Of a stretch of 64,000 nt of DNA, positions 36,201 to 51,200 are shown piece after piece. Under the pieces are notes generated by a model. The model saw only the letters and a program-made list of their open reading frames with translations. It made no database searches and had not been told where the DNA came from. This stretch comes from Agrypnia vestita (taxonomy: Eukaryota; Arthropoda; Insecta; Trichoptera; Phryganeidae). The position numbers and the translations under genes were made by a program. The DNA lies in assembly GCA_016648135.1 (NCBI GenBank), contig JADDOH010023651.1, positions 30,739 to 94,738 of the forward strand, written 5' to 3'. How positions within the stretch are numbered: the stretch's first letter is position 1; each line of letters opens with the position of its first letter.

Positions 36201-39200
36201 ATACTGGTGACATTTTATGCTATGCATAAACACACGTGTGCACGATTTTCAGACAGTCGGCGAGCATGGTGTGTGATTTTTGTAATGTTAGACAATTTTT
36301 CAATATAATTTCGGATTAGCTGGGATTTTTTCAACACCTATCTCGGAAAATCAGGAGTCTACTGTATCCTCAATTATTCGAGGTTGCATTAATCTAGTTG
36401 GAGGAAAAAATTACAAGATTTTTCAGTAAAATGTCTTCTCTTAAGACAAACTAAATTGTAAATTGCTTGGCTTACTTATGTAAAATCTGATTTTTGATTC
36501 TATAAATATGTAATGTTAATAGGCAAAATAGCCATTTTCTAAGAACAAGTAGATCAAATTTTTACTTCATACATTGGATTTGCATTGTTTAAAACAGAGA
36601 GTGAATGATGAGTGAGTGTCAGTAATGTATAAATTATTTGAATGCAAGTATTTCTCTGCAGGTGTGGGTTTGATTGCGTGTGGGGCGTATGACATCATAG
36701 TTGCCGGCGGTGTGGAGTTCATGTCTGATGTGCCTATCCGTCACAGTCGCAAGATGCGTTCGCTGCTGCTGCGGGCCAACAAGGCCAAGACACCCATGCA
36801 GCGAATCCAATTGCTGGCATCTTTGCGACCAGACTTCTTTGTACCTGAGGTAGGCTTATCAATGCATAGTCTGAAAATTATTTCATTAATTCCCAGTCTG
36901 TTAACAGTCATATTATTAATATCCGGTCTATTAACAGTCATATTACATATTAATATCCAGTCTGATGACAGTCATATTATTAATACCCATGCTGGTAACA
37001 AGTTTAAATAAAATAAAGTAGGGTAAAATAAATAAGATTTATTTGGAAATTATATTGACAAATATTATTTTGAGGATATTTAAAAATGCAAGCTTGCAAT
37101 CTTTCCAGCTACCGGCGGTGGCAGAGTTCTCCACCAATGAGACCATGGGAACCTCGGCTGATCGCCTTGCCGCCGCTTTTGGAGCCACACGCGCGGAGCA
37201 AGACGAGTATGCACTGCGCTCGCACACCTATGCACAGAAAGCTGCCGAAGCTGGTTACTTCACGGATGTTATCCCTGTCAAAGGTGAGCTACTGATAATT
37301 TTTTTCATAAACCAGCAAGTCATATGTGTTTTAACTTTTCAGGAAAAATATTGTTCAGATAGCTATAAAATTTACTTTGTAGTGAATAGCTGTAGCAGGC
37401 TAGAATGGTTATCAGTTTGTAGATACAGTAAAACCTTGTTAATTCAAAATTCAAGGAAACCAAAATTCTTGGTGCCGAAAAAAATTTGCGATGCAATTGC
37501 GAATTTTGCCAAAAATCGTAAAATTTATGAAAAAACCATTAATTTTGTGAAAAATGTCTCTATTTTTGCATATTTTAAGAAATCATTTCGAAAATACTGT
37601 ATTATGCTAATGCAATGATTGCGACATTTCTATTACTAGATTACCCTATATTGACATATTGCTGTTTTCATTTTATTTTATTTTATCCATTTCGCTACAT
37701 TTAGATGGCCAAAAACAGCATAGTTTTTAGAAATAAAATATTCCACATGAAATAATAAGATAAGTCAGTAATAACTTCTTATGAAAAAAATTTAATATTT
37801 TAACAACACAATTATCTCACCAAAAGAGGTATTTAAAAAATCGAAAAACAATTTTAAACGCTTAAATGTAGGAATTAGTGCAAACTGACTATTCACCAAA
37901 AATCTATATCTAGGCGGTGCATATCTAGGCAATCAACTGATGAAAGCATGCATAGTGTTCCGCACAGAACAAACAAAAAATAGGGCGGTCCGCTCAGTCC
38001 GCTCCGCCGGCCAAGAAGCGTAGTAATGGCCGGAGAAATACAGCACGGGTGTCTCGTGTCAAACAGCATACTTTCGCTGTGATGCGAAATTCGTCATAGA
38101 GAAGCGCCGGCCGTCGTCCAAAATTCTCAGCCAGAGGTGCCGAAGATCGCGGAGGCTGGATCGTAGATTCACTGCAGTAGTCAGGTCCCAGCAGAATTCT
38201 CCAATAGGTATCGGGAGATAAATAAAATGCAGATGAAAGTGGTCCGACAGCGTTTAAATCACCACGCGTGAGCGTAACAGGTGACCGCTCTACAAAACCT
38301 TTTTATTATATAACATTCTCAGAGATTTACAAGATATGATATGACAGCATGTTACGTAACCCAATCAGAGTGAGCCAAATCTCCCCTCTCTGTCGCCGCG
38401 GTTTGAACTGCGACTGGTGCCATCTCGTGGCGCTTTCTAGGAACTAGACCCGCGAGCGGCCGTACTGATCTCGGTCTGAAGGCAAAAAATGGTTAATTAC
38501 AGGTTTTGCATGTATCCCACAGGGCTACAAACTATGTCACGTATAGGCCTGACCTTGCATAAGGCCGTGACACAGTTCATCGGACCTGCAGGTCCTACTA
38601 ATTTATGAAAATGGGTTAATTATGTCGACCGTGAAGGGTCGAAGTTAAATCAGGTCATAAAAGTAGGTAATTTAATTGTTACGCGATGCTTTCCATGATT
38701 ACTGCATAGTACTCGCCCTAACGAGTATTTTGATACCACTTTCGTCTATGGACAAAGTGGTTTGTGATTCTTATCGCGTTTTTAAGAAAAGTTCAAAAGG
38801 TCAATTTTTCTTCCAAGTCAAAACATGAGCCTATATAGGCATGTGTATACTCTCTGAATAGGTATTTACTTTGCGATCATGATGCAAAAAGATTCATCAA
38901 GATCGGATACTTCTGTCAAAAGTTATTTCTATTTTTGTGATTCCGGCGGAAATTTACCTCGGTGGTGGTCAGATTAAATTCATTAAAAATTAGTGACCAA
39001 ATGTTTATCGATGTCTTAGCATTACCAATGGATAGGTATTGACTGGGTGCGTCTTGTAGTAATATTTTCAAGTCTGTCATGTAAATATTACTTGCGCTAT
39101 ATGCCTTCAAAGGGGGCCGCGGAGAAAACTTTCTCATTTAGCTTTCTCCGGCGTCCCGATACAACTTTACATGCATAAAAACACATTAACTTAAGAAGTA

Positions 39201-42200
39201 TTCTTGTTGAGAACACTGTAAAAAAGGTTTCAGTTTGATTTTACGTCTGTGAGAGCTGCAATCTCACTTTGATTAATTCCCATAAGATATTCAATTATCA
39301 GAAAAAATGTGTTTTTTACCATATCACTGCCGATAACTCACTATATCGCGCAGTGTGTGTGTGTGCATTTACTTGACAACTCTTTATATTAGGTAAATTT
39401 CATAAAACATTTTTGACCATGTAATTTCCTCAAAGTGACCGGCAACTGAGTTTGCCGGGATTTTAAAATGACTTTACTTTCAGTGTTCAACCAAAAAGGT
39501 TCAGATAATAGGGCAAACTTGCGTCTTACGCAAAATAAAAATACCTCCCGCTTTCTCTTTATTGAACAATAAAATGTGACATTCCATTTTTACATACAGT
39601 CATGATACAATTCTGTCAAGCTCCTGGATTTCAACAAGGAATTCCAAATTCTGAAATCAGAGATATTCATTAGCATTTATAATACAATATCGTGCCAGTA
39701 TGAAAGACATGTCTGGATCACGCTGTACAACACATTTACATGTTCAAAGCGAGGCGTAATTCTACTTTCCGAGAGCATCATTTCTCTCGATTCATATTTT
39801 AATTGCGAGTTCCAGACCTGTCGCCCAGGTTACCGACTTAGACACGGTATTCACGCCCGACTGGGTCGGGGGTGACCAAGTGCTGATGATGATGATACCC
39901 GGTTGTCATAGCAACCAGGCATCAATGCTCTTTACATGTGGAATAAAATCACCTCCCGCTCTCTCTCCTCTACTTGGAGCAATGAAATGCGACATTTTAT
40001 TACATACAATTGTGATTCAGTCTCATTGAGATCTCTGAAACAATTCAATAAATTCCATAATTTTAGAAACTCTGAAAATCTGAAAATTAAGATTTTCATA
40101 TAAAATTTCTCAGTAAAAACATATACATTTCAGCCCATGTCGTGTACGCATTTTCATTGCTCCCAGTGAGATGTGATTTTATGAAGCTACTTCCTTCCAA
40201 TTCGCTTCCCCCCTTCTCGGTTCCCGCCGCCTGACGCCCGCCACGATCGAAAGCGACCACCGCGGCCGAAAACTCGCGCGCCGTCTTCGGCACGGTACCC
40301 ACCCCCAACCGGGGCGGCCATCGGCAGCGGCCCTGAAAGGGGCCTTTGTGGAGAATGCAATCTCCGCTCTGCTCGGCATTTAGAACTCGAATGTTCTGTT
40401 GCCTGATGGTATGATCAGGTCTTGTCCTGTCCGTAACACATAGAATTCTACAAGGTACCGCTAAATACATAAATGAGGCCCTACACAAGCTCGCGATCAA
40501 AATGTGCACATTTTTATTTTTTATAACTTGTTAAAAATTGTATTCATGTGACTTAAAATGTATTGGATTATGACGCAAGAGTCTAAAAATTATTTTGAAT
40601 TACGAATTACTGGGTTTTCAAAATATTGGGGTTAATCAACTATGAAATTAACAGTTTGGGTCTTTTGTGTTTTAAAATTTTTGATTTATCAGTGTTTGAA
40701 TTAGTGGGGTTTTACTGTATTTGTTTTATTTTTGCAAGGAAGCGAATGTTAATTTGTTTAAATTAAATTGTAGATAGACAAAACATTGTTTGTATGTATT
40801 TATTATTTAATCTTGGATGTAATTCCATAAAAATATCACAAATATTTTGTCTTGCAGTGGACGGTAGGGACAAGCTAGTAGACAAAGACAATGGCATCCG
40901 TGTTTCCACTCCGGAGCAGCTGGCCAAACTGAAGCCGGCCTTCATCAAGCCACATGGAACCGTCACTGCCGCCAACTCCTCTTTCCTTGTAAGTATCACT
41001 TCTAAACCAAACTTTGAATAAAGGTAATGCAGGTAACCTCTGTTGATTGCGGGAGATATGTTCTGGACGTGGTCGTGATCAGCAAAACAGATTTAAAAAA
41101 AAATCCTTTTAAAATTCGATAAACACTTTATTAATATTATAAACATTAATAAGAAAAAATGTCGTACATAACATAATTCATTCATTTTGTTCCACGTTGC
41201 AATAAAGCATATAGATCCTTGTTTGGTTTATTTATTTTATTATTATAGGTTTATTTTGCAAAATATGCTGTTGATTGTCAAATAATCCCTGACAACCCAG
41301 CACTTACTCGCTCATATTTTCTTCTAACAACTCCTTTCTTGAACTTAAAAAGGTCCTTTCTCTTCTAACAAGAAGAGAAGAGAAAAAAAGGACCTTTTCA
41401 ATGATTTTATCACTTAACTTTCGCACCGGATGTTTTGTCAATGTTTCCGATAGCTTTCATAATATTCAATATTTTCAATCAAACCTGCACGGCTTTTCTA
41501 TCACCTCTATCAGTTTCTTCAAAGATTAAAATCATTTTTTCTTAAATGATAGGCTTTGAATGCTCCCGTTAAGCCTTGATCCATAGGCTGAAAGATGGAA
41601 GTGGTATTGGGAGGTAATAATACCACATCAACGGGAAAATCAGCACACGGAGTCCAAGTTCCATCTCAGATGTTCCAGCGCATTTTCCAACACTAAGAGA
41701 GCTATTTCTTTTTCCAACACTAAAAGGTTCAACTCCAACATCCTCATAATTTATTTTTTGCTGGACAGAAACAAGTTTTAAACCAGTCCATAATTTTTTT
41801 TTAAAAAAGTTTGCGATAAAACAAATCCGCACTTGCCGGGGTCGCGATAAACAGGGGGCTACCTTTGTGCACCCACTATTTTACCCAAAAATGTTGTATT
41901 AAAGATTGTTCTCATTCCATTACTTGGATATTAGAAAAATATGTTTAGGTACACCTACACGCCATTCAATGTTCTCAAACCCATGTCACATCTCATCACA
42001 CATCATCTGTACCTGAAACAACAGTATCTCAATTTAAATATTATTTTTAGACTGACGGAGCATCGGCATGCCTCATCATGTCAGAGAAGAAAGCCAAGGA
42101 GCTGGGATTCAAGCCCAAGGCTTACCTCCGAGACTTCATATACGTTTCTCAGGTAAAAATTTCTCATTTTAAATTATATATATGGCTTCTCTAATCCTAT

Positions 42201-45200
42201 CAAGTGTAGCAATGATAGTTATGTAGCGATGCGATGTTTGTGGTGATTGTAATGTGACGATTCAACGTTACAAATATACAAAGAATAAAAAAATTCCACG
42301 AATACCACTACTGCTCATGGCCAGTCACCTGGCAGGACATGAGATCTCAGGAAGAATTAATTGATGATTAATTATTTTAATAAATTGACAAAGTCACTGG
42401 ACACAAATTTATCTGCAGCACCAAACTCTAATTCACACCACTTTGCAATTTATCACTCGTCTATAAACACTTTATTGTTGCTGGGTAACAATTTCTAGAA
42501 AATTCCGTTCAGTGTCGCATGTGGGTAGGTATTTCGCTTGGTAAACCACAACTGTCCACCGTGGCTCTGTTGCTAATATTGCACTGGTAGAATGTCAAAA
42601 TAAAATTAAAAATTGGCAGCTGTCAGCAGCTGGATTTTATAAATAAATTGATTAAAACTCGAAGACCTTATCTTGATAATTGCCTAGTCATTATGAGATT
42701 CGTGGTTCATTCCAAAACCTTCTAGCATTTTCCAGTTCTAGTGCAAAAGGTGTAGAGTGCAGTAAAATTGTCGATTATGTGTAATTCTTTCCGATTACCA
42801 CCTCGTTACAGTATGAATATGGTAGGAATTTGTTGGATGAATTTTACATTAAAAAAAGAGAATTAAATTTCATTAACATTCTGTATTCAGATTTTTACAT
42901 AGTGTAAACTCAAATTCAAATTGGAAGCTAAAATAAAGTTTTATTGGTGGATTAAACATGGACCTCTAATATGGTACATATAAGTTTAACATTTACAGTT
43001 TATACTTAAAGCAGATGAATAAAATTCAATATATGATGATCTATTGCCTGCCCAACATAACTTGGCGTGCGGCAGGATTGGAACTAAAACCCGCCCCGCC
43101 CGCACCCGGCGGTAACCCCTCGCCCTGTAATTCATTACAATTTTGTATTTGCTCGGGAGCTGTGACATCTTGATTACCAATATACACTGAATTATTATGT
43201 CCAAAACAACCAAAACAGTCCGGGGTGGTGCAAGAACAATTGCCAAGTTTTGCGAAGCTGAAAAAGCAAATAATGGACCGATATTACCATCTGACAGTTT
43301 GACATATAGAGCGGCCGCCGGGGAGCGCGCTGCTACCCGACCAAATTTATATTGAAAGCTCTGCCACTGGTCACCGGACATTCAGTATATTATGTATTGT
43401 GTAATAAATTTACAACCTGGCAACTTCTGTTTCGCGACAGGGGCGACCTCCCTCGCACGCCTAGTTATCGTGGTGGCACTCTATGAAAAATTGCATGTAA
43501 TGTTTTATTTTAAAATTATAGAATTATCATCTAATAATGTAAAATAATAATGTGCACTGGATGATCTCTCCTATACAACATTTTAACAAAATGTATCTTA
43601 GATGGTAAATATAAATCATAATATGATGCCGCGTTCCGATTATGAGACACAGTTTTATGAAAATGATGTTTTTTAGATGGTGATAATCTCTTGTAAAGTA
43701 TAGGATAAAATAAATTAGATATATTATGGTGAATTTAACAGGAGCAGGAAACAATGGTCGCTTGGACAGCCCTTAGATGCCACCCCTTTCAGATTTAAAA
43801 CTACATATCATTTCTGAAATAGATTTTATCTAGGCCTGCACACCTAACTTGGTTACACTGGAATAAACGCATTATTATTATGTATATAACATTTAATAAT
43901 TTAAAATGAAGCTTCGCTAAGTTTTTTTGAGATTCATACAGCTTTGTCATTCTTTCCAGGATCCTGTTGACCAGCTGCTATTGGGACCGACGTACGCAAT
44001 CCCCAAAGTGTTGGACAAAGCAGGCCTGACCATGGGAGACGTCGACACCTGGGAAATTCACGAGGCTTTTGCGGTACACATCTCGCATTTTTTAAATTTT
44101 CTAGTTCAAACCAACTCGACATAATTGATATGAGGGATATAAAAACAAAAGCAAAGGCAGATAAATACAATAAAACTGTCACTCCTCAAGAAAATTTCTC
44201 TGGAATCTATGAAACCTACATCTTATAATGGAAATAAGATTTTAAAAACAATTACCACCTCAGCTTTCGTTTTATATACCTGTATAAATAAATATTTCAC
44301 TTTTAAATAAGGATATTGTTGTATTTGCTACCAAATAGGCGAACACTGCTGATTTTGCTACTCACACATTTGGATATTTCTGTCTTTGCTGTGATGTTCC
44401 AATCTAAAATTGACATCATCTCTCATTTTAGTATGAAGCGGCCATTTTGTCACGTGACACATCCATTGGTTAAAGTGGATATTGCTGCCTTTGCTTTTGA
44501 GATGATTTGAGATCATGATTTTGGAAGGGATAGAGCTATATTTCCTATAAAATCTCGAATTCAGTACATTCTAAATTAGTAATCCTTGGCGACTGCATTC
44601 AAAACATTTTTAACATTTAAGAAGACTAATTTACTCTTTGAAAGTATGTATTTTGTTTGACCTTTTCATAATTGTTTAAAAATTTACAAGCTCATAGTAT
44701 TTTTTTAAGCAAATCAACGTAATGGAACCAGCCATTGAATCACAGTGAGTACCAAGAAATTTATGTTAGTTCATGTCCATATATTTGGGCGGTCCGAACG
44801 ATAGCTAAGTATTATTTGATCAAATTTTATTGTACGACAAATCAATCTGTCTTGTGTTTCAGCCCCACAAACTTTGGGCAACTAAAGAGCATCATTTAAT
44901 ATTTGTGCAATGTGCAGTATTGAAACAGTAATTTCTAATTCCAGGGACAAATTCTGGCCAACCTCAAGGCGATGGATTCTGATTGGTTTGCTCAGAAATA
45001 CCTCGGCAGGCAGACCAAGGTAGGACTATATCATTATTATTATTAACATATTATAACGGTAAATAGTATTTCTATATTCAAGCTGAAGTACACAGATAAG
45101 TAAATTTCTGACCTTTTAATTCATGTTTAAAGGAAAAGTGTAATTCGAGGATAATTATAAGTAGCTTTATGATTTTAGTTAATATTTAACCACCTCACAA

Positions 45201-48200
45201 TTTTTAACTCACCGGAATAACAGTCACCCAACCAGAATAATCTATTATAATATAGAAGGTAATAAACCATTGATATCTTTGAGAAAAATATAAAATTCCT
45301 CAGTCTCACTCTTAATTAGTGATGGGTCCACTCTGTATTCCTACTAAGTATTCCTCTTTTCATTTAAGAAAGACAATCGAATTGCTATGTGTAAGCTATG
45401 CGTACAATGCACATTGTTCCATGTGTCAGTGTTTACGGGTATAAACACTAACACAAAACAACAAACTAATTCTATTGTGTTTCTTAAATTGAAAGAGGTC
45501 TACTATAATGTAGTACTACATTATGCTCCACTACATACGTTTTTAATAAAACATCTTCTTCAATCTTTTAAACGCTGTGTTTCACTTACACCAAAATGAA
45601 CAGTATCTTCCCCCCCCCCCCCTCCCCTCCAACCCCTGTCAGCAATAATAATGACAAATCCAATTCCCACTCTCCGTCAGTGATAATTTTTAGCTTCATG
45701 CGCAATTTTATAGTAGCACAGATTTGAAATATATGAACAACATATAAGTAGCTAACTTTATATAGTTCATTGAAGTAGGTAAAGCGTGTAACGATTCGGT
45801 ACCTACTATAAACGAAGGTTCATTTTGAAACCTTCAAATTGGTGAAAAATGTTTAGTTTCCAAATTTTATGTTACAATTATTAATGTTGCTTGGTGCGGC
45901 TGAGGAACCTCAACTTAACAAAAACATTAATAATTCTGGTCTAAAAATACATGATCATGGAATGAAAATTTGTAAATTTCTGAACAAATGAGATAAGAAA
46001 AATTCTGATTCTAATTATACAAAATTACATAACATAAAACTAATTCTTAATTAGATATTTTCCTCCTCATATTTTCAGGTCGGCAGCCCTGACTTGAGCA
46101 AGTGGAACAACTGGGGAGGCTCTCTGTCCATCGGCCATCCGTTTGCCGCTACCGGAGTGAGTCCTTCAATATCATATTTTGCTAACGAACCCATCAAGCC
46201 CATGATTCACATCAAACAGATGTTTCAGTGTGTCAAATTCAGGGTTAAATATAAAAAGTAAACAATCCGGAAACTTCTTGAACATCAACATCCAAGAACA
46301 TTTCAAATGCAAAGAGGGAAATTTTGAAACATTGATTTATTATTCATAAAATAGTCCGTACGTAAATATATACATGTTCTGCCCTGTGGGTTCCATCTCT
46401 TCCTTGTTCCGCGTGGCAGGCCCGAATTTGGAAAATCTGGTCGGACGGTGGTCATTAATTTTTCACAAATTCAAACACAGGATGTCTCGTAGCTAGTAGC
46501 AAAAACATCGGAGGAGTATTCCTCATCAAATTTTGAATAAAAAATATTTTCTACACTGGGTGAAATATCGACAGTTACGACATCAAAGTTTGAAATTTTT
46601 TCTTAAATATTTTTGAATTATTTTCTGTAAAACAATGAACTATCACTTTAGTAACTTATATGGAACATTTAAAGTTAATTTGCTTCAATAGGAGTCAAAT
46701 AAAATAACATTAACTTTGCAAAAATAATATATTATTTGGTTGGGAGATATTGTGATGGGTAATTGGGAACAAGGCAAGCACTCACCTTTCTTCCTTCGAT
46801 TTTGCGTTTCTCCTCTTGCCTCTTCTATATCTCCAAACTTCTAGCGGCGAGGTGTTTCACGTTAATTTCAATGTAAAACACTCGCGTCAAGAATTAAATC
46901 TTTGATTCAATTTGCGGTAGTTCACAGCGGAAAATTATGCGGTCACTTTTTCTGTTCCGATATTTTTTCTATTGCGATTGCAGCTGTTTTTCCGTATTGT
47001 GGCGGCTTCGATTTTCAAAAGTGGAGCGGCTCTAGTACTTGCTTGGTTTCGGGAATGGGTAGGGACTGGGAGAGAGGAATACCTTTTTCCTAGTTCACAA
47101 ATTAATTTATGGCGCTAACATGCCGCCCGGGATGAAGGCTTGCCTTCATTAACAAGTGATAGAAAGAAGAAAAAAAATAAAAAAAATAAATAAGAATAAT
47201 AATGAACTTAACATAGCGTAATAGCGTAGCGTTTTAGCGTAGCGTTTTAGCGTAGCGTTTTAGCGTAGCGTTTTAGCGTAGCGTTTTAGTGTAGCGTTTT
47301 AGCGTAGCGTTTTATCGTAGCGTTTCAGCGTAGCGTTTTAGCGTAGCGTTTCAGCGTAACGTTTTAACGTAGTGTTTCAGCGTAGCGTTTTAGCGTAGTG
47401 TTTTAGCGTAGCGTTTTAGCGTAGCGTTTTAGCGTAGCGTTTTAGCGAAGCGTTTAAGCATAGCGTTTTAGCGTAGCGTTCTAGCGTAGCGTTTTAGCGT
47501 AGCGTAAGAAAGAAAATAAATAAAAAATATGGCGTTTAGCGAACTAAAGATAGGTTAAAAAAATAACAAGAAAAAATTAATTATATACAGAACACACAAG
47601 AAGGAGAAGTCACTGAAGCGGCAATGGACAAATATTACAATTTTTAACGCGTTTTCGAATCATGTTGCGTGCGGAAAGGATCCAGAAGTTTTGTCTCAGC
47701 AAGGCTAATAATAGACTTGCTCCAGCGTGTAGATTTTTAGTATGATAATAATCAACAATTAAGTGAACAATGTGGTCTTTAGCAGGCAAAACGATTGGAT
47801 GCTTTTGTGTAGAACTAAGTTGTGATTGGTTAAGTCGACCACCAACGCGAATGATTTTAACATCATCTAAGTATGCGTTCAACTTGCGTAAAGCTATAGA
47901 GTCTATATTCAGGGAATGATGGCGTTGTATGCATTTAATTATGAAATTCTCTGTTAGTTCTAAATCGTTTGCAGAAATAAAACCGCGTGTTTTCAAGATG
48001 TTTGAAAAGCGTAGGACATATACCGAAGCGCGTAAGAATTTTAGATAACTTGACATTCGTTGTGCCAATTTGTATACAGCGTTATCTTGCACGTCACTAT
48101 TAGACGGCACAAGAAGTGACACGGTCTTTGACTCGGGGAGCTCCTCGTTTGAGCTTGTAGCAGCAACAGAGAATTGTATAGGCCACTCTTGCATCGGCCG

Positions 48201-51200
48201 GGTAAGCCATGTGGGACCGTGGTAATAAAAATTGTTATCAATTAGTTGGCTTGGCATAACAGGTCGGGATATTATATCCGCAGGATTTTGAACACCTGGC
48301 ACGTGGAACCAATGTTCAGCCGATAGGTTCTCATTTATGGCAGCGATTCGATTTGCAACGAATGTTTTAAACTTATAAGGAGCGGCGCGTATCCACGAGA
48401 GAGTAACTGTGGAGTCTGTAAATGCCAAGATTTTATTTAACTGAACGCGTTCGCAAATGATATCTCGTACGCATGCTATTAGGTTTGAAAGCAGAAGCGC
48501 CGCACAGAGTTCTAACCTTGCAAGAGATACACATTTTGGTGAAGCCACTCTAGACTTTGCGCATAAGAGTGTGACTTGTGCTTCATCTTCCTTGTTGTTT
48601 ACTCGAATGTATAGCACTGCGCCATAACACTTCTCACTCGCATCGGCAAAACCGACGAGTGCTACGTTTGAGTAAGACTGCGAAATACCTACGTGACGGG
48701 GTATTTTTAACTTTTCGAGTAAATGAAGTTCTGACTTGAACTGTTGCCACTGACTTTCAATGTAAGCTGGAGCATTTTCGTCCCACTCAAGATTTTGCTT
48801 CCAACACTCTTGAACTAATAATTTTAATAACGTGGTAACTGGACCTAACAAAGAAAGAGGGTCGAAGAGTCTAGCAGTTGTGGAGAGAATTATGCGCTTG
48901 GTGCATCTATCCGATTGACACACATCGGCGTTAATCTTGAATAGGAATGCGTCATCGGTAGGATTCCATCGGAGACCTACGATTTGTGTATAAGCCTCTT
49001 CATCAAATTGAACGAGCTTCGGCAATTTGAGATCAGCGGGAATTTTTTCCATTAATTCGGTACTGTTTGAGACCCATTTACCTAGGTGGAAACCACCAGA
49101 TTTGAATAACTGGACTAGATCGCTATGAAGTTGGTAAGCGTTGTCAACCGTATCGACAGAAGAAATGTAGTCATCCATGTAAAAGTGTTTTTTGGCTGCC
49201 CATGCAGCTGCGGGCCAGCGAGAGCGTTCATCTGCTGCTAGTTGCCTTATGACGCGCATTGCCAGATATGGCGAACTCGAAATCCCAAAGCAAACGCGAT
49301 TAAACTCGTAAGTTTGGATCGGGTCGCTAGGATGGAATCTGAATAATATACGCTGAAATCGGTGATGTTCTGGTTTCAATTTAACTTGGAAATACATCTT
49401 CTCGATGTCTGCTGAGAGCGCAATCGGGAAGAGCCTAAGATTTATTAGTAACTCAAAGATGCTAACTTGCAGATTTGACCCAATATATAGCAGATCATTA
49501 AGTGATTTAGTCGAACTTGACTTACAGCTAGCGTTTACGACTATTCGCGTGCGGGAAGTTAATTTTTCCGGGCGATAAACAGCATGATGTGGCATATAAT
49601 AGCATGGACCGGGTGCGAGGTTATCAATCGCATTGATATAACCCTTGTCAATATAATCTTTAATGGTTTCATTGTAATCCTTGCGTAGTTCAGGAATAGA
49701 ATCTAACCGTTTTTCCAATTGAAGAAAGCGTATTTTAGCAATTGTGTCTGTACGACCAATTTCCGTTGGTTCGCATTTAAATGGTAATGCTACAGTATAA
49801 CGTCCCGTCGCATCGCGTGTGAACGTTTCGGTGAATATTTGTTCGCAAGCTGCGTCATCAGGACTTAAATGTTTTCTAATCGGTACATTTTCCAATTCCC
49901 AAAAGCGTTGCGTTAAATTTTCTAAAGAAGGTTCGTCAACTATTGCGTGTAGGGCGCGTTCAATCGGTTGCACGACACAGTCTGCTTTTCCCATGATGAC
50001 ATAGCCAAACGAGGTTTGTATCCCGACTGCATTTGAGTCGGATGACATCACCTTTTGGTTTCCCAGCAAGAAAGGAAATAGTTCATTGCCTATTAAAAGA
50101 TCAATATCCGCGGGCGTATGGAATTTTTCGTCAGCTAAGGGTAGGCCGTGCAAATGTTGTAGTTTGTGAATGTTCACATAAGCGTTTGGAACTTTATCCG
50201 ATATTGTGCTGATTACACGTGCGTTTATTTTGAATCTGCAGTGTGCATCAAAGCGCGAATAGATTGTCAAATCAGCGAGGCCAAATACTGGCTTTTCAGA
50301 GTTCCCTATGCCTCTGACTGTTGCTGGAGAATTTAAAATATTCAGGTTAAGGCGATCACAACAATTTTTTGTAATAAAATGACTTGTAGAACCACTGTCT
50401 AACAATGCTCTGATTTTTAATCTTTTGCCGGAATCGTTTAAAGCGTATATTACCGCAGTAGGTAACAGAGTAATCGAATTAGAAGAGCTTGGACGCGTCT
50501 GGTTATACGTTACATTGCTATGCATAGAGAGTGGAAAATTGGAAGCGACGGCTGCGTTTGCCGTTTGTGATTGTGGGGCGGGCGATGATGTTTGCGCGCG
50601 GTTAAGCGACGTATTATCATTAGACGATAAGCGTGTATTTGCCATCGAAGACTCTATGTGAAGTTTAGTGTGATGCATTCGCTGGCAGATGGCGCATCTA
50701 TTTTGCGATTTACATTTTTTCACACTATGAAAGCCCAAACAATTAAAACATAAATTATTATTTTTCACGAAATCATTTCTATGATGAGAATTTAAAAGAA
50801 GAAACTTATCGCATTTATAAAGTGGATGAGGATTATCGTTTTTACAAAAAGGACACTTAGGAAAGCTGTTATTGACAACGAATGATTGCGCAGAATAATT
50901 TTGTCTTTTATTATAATTTTTATTAACTTGCGAAGTAGAAGATTTATTATAATTTGAAGAGTTAGTTTGAAAAGACCCTGCGTTACGAAGCGTGTATATT
51001 CGGTTTTGTTCCTTCACAAAGGTAATCAATGACTCAAATGTCGGTATATTTTCATGGCGTTTTGCTTGTTCAAAAAGTGTTACAGTTTCTTTATCCAATT
51101 TGGATAACGCGATATGTGTAAACGTAAAGTCAGCTAGATCATCTAATTGAAGTTGTTTCAATGCGGAAAATGCGGAATAGAATTTTTCTAAGAACGTGTC

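Noticed and set aside
40096..40509. 137-codon minus-strand frame
   Set aside because: GC-rich island with repeat-like, non-domain peptide; no splice context.
42986..43381. 131-codon minus-strand frame
   Set aside because: No recognisable domain; the plus strand of the same stretch has a better transposase-like match.
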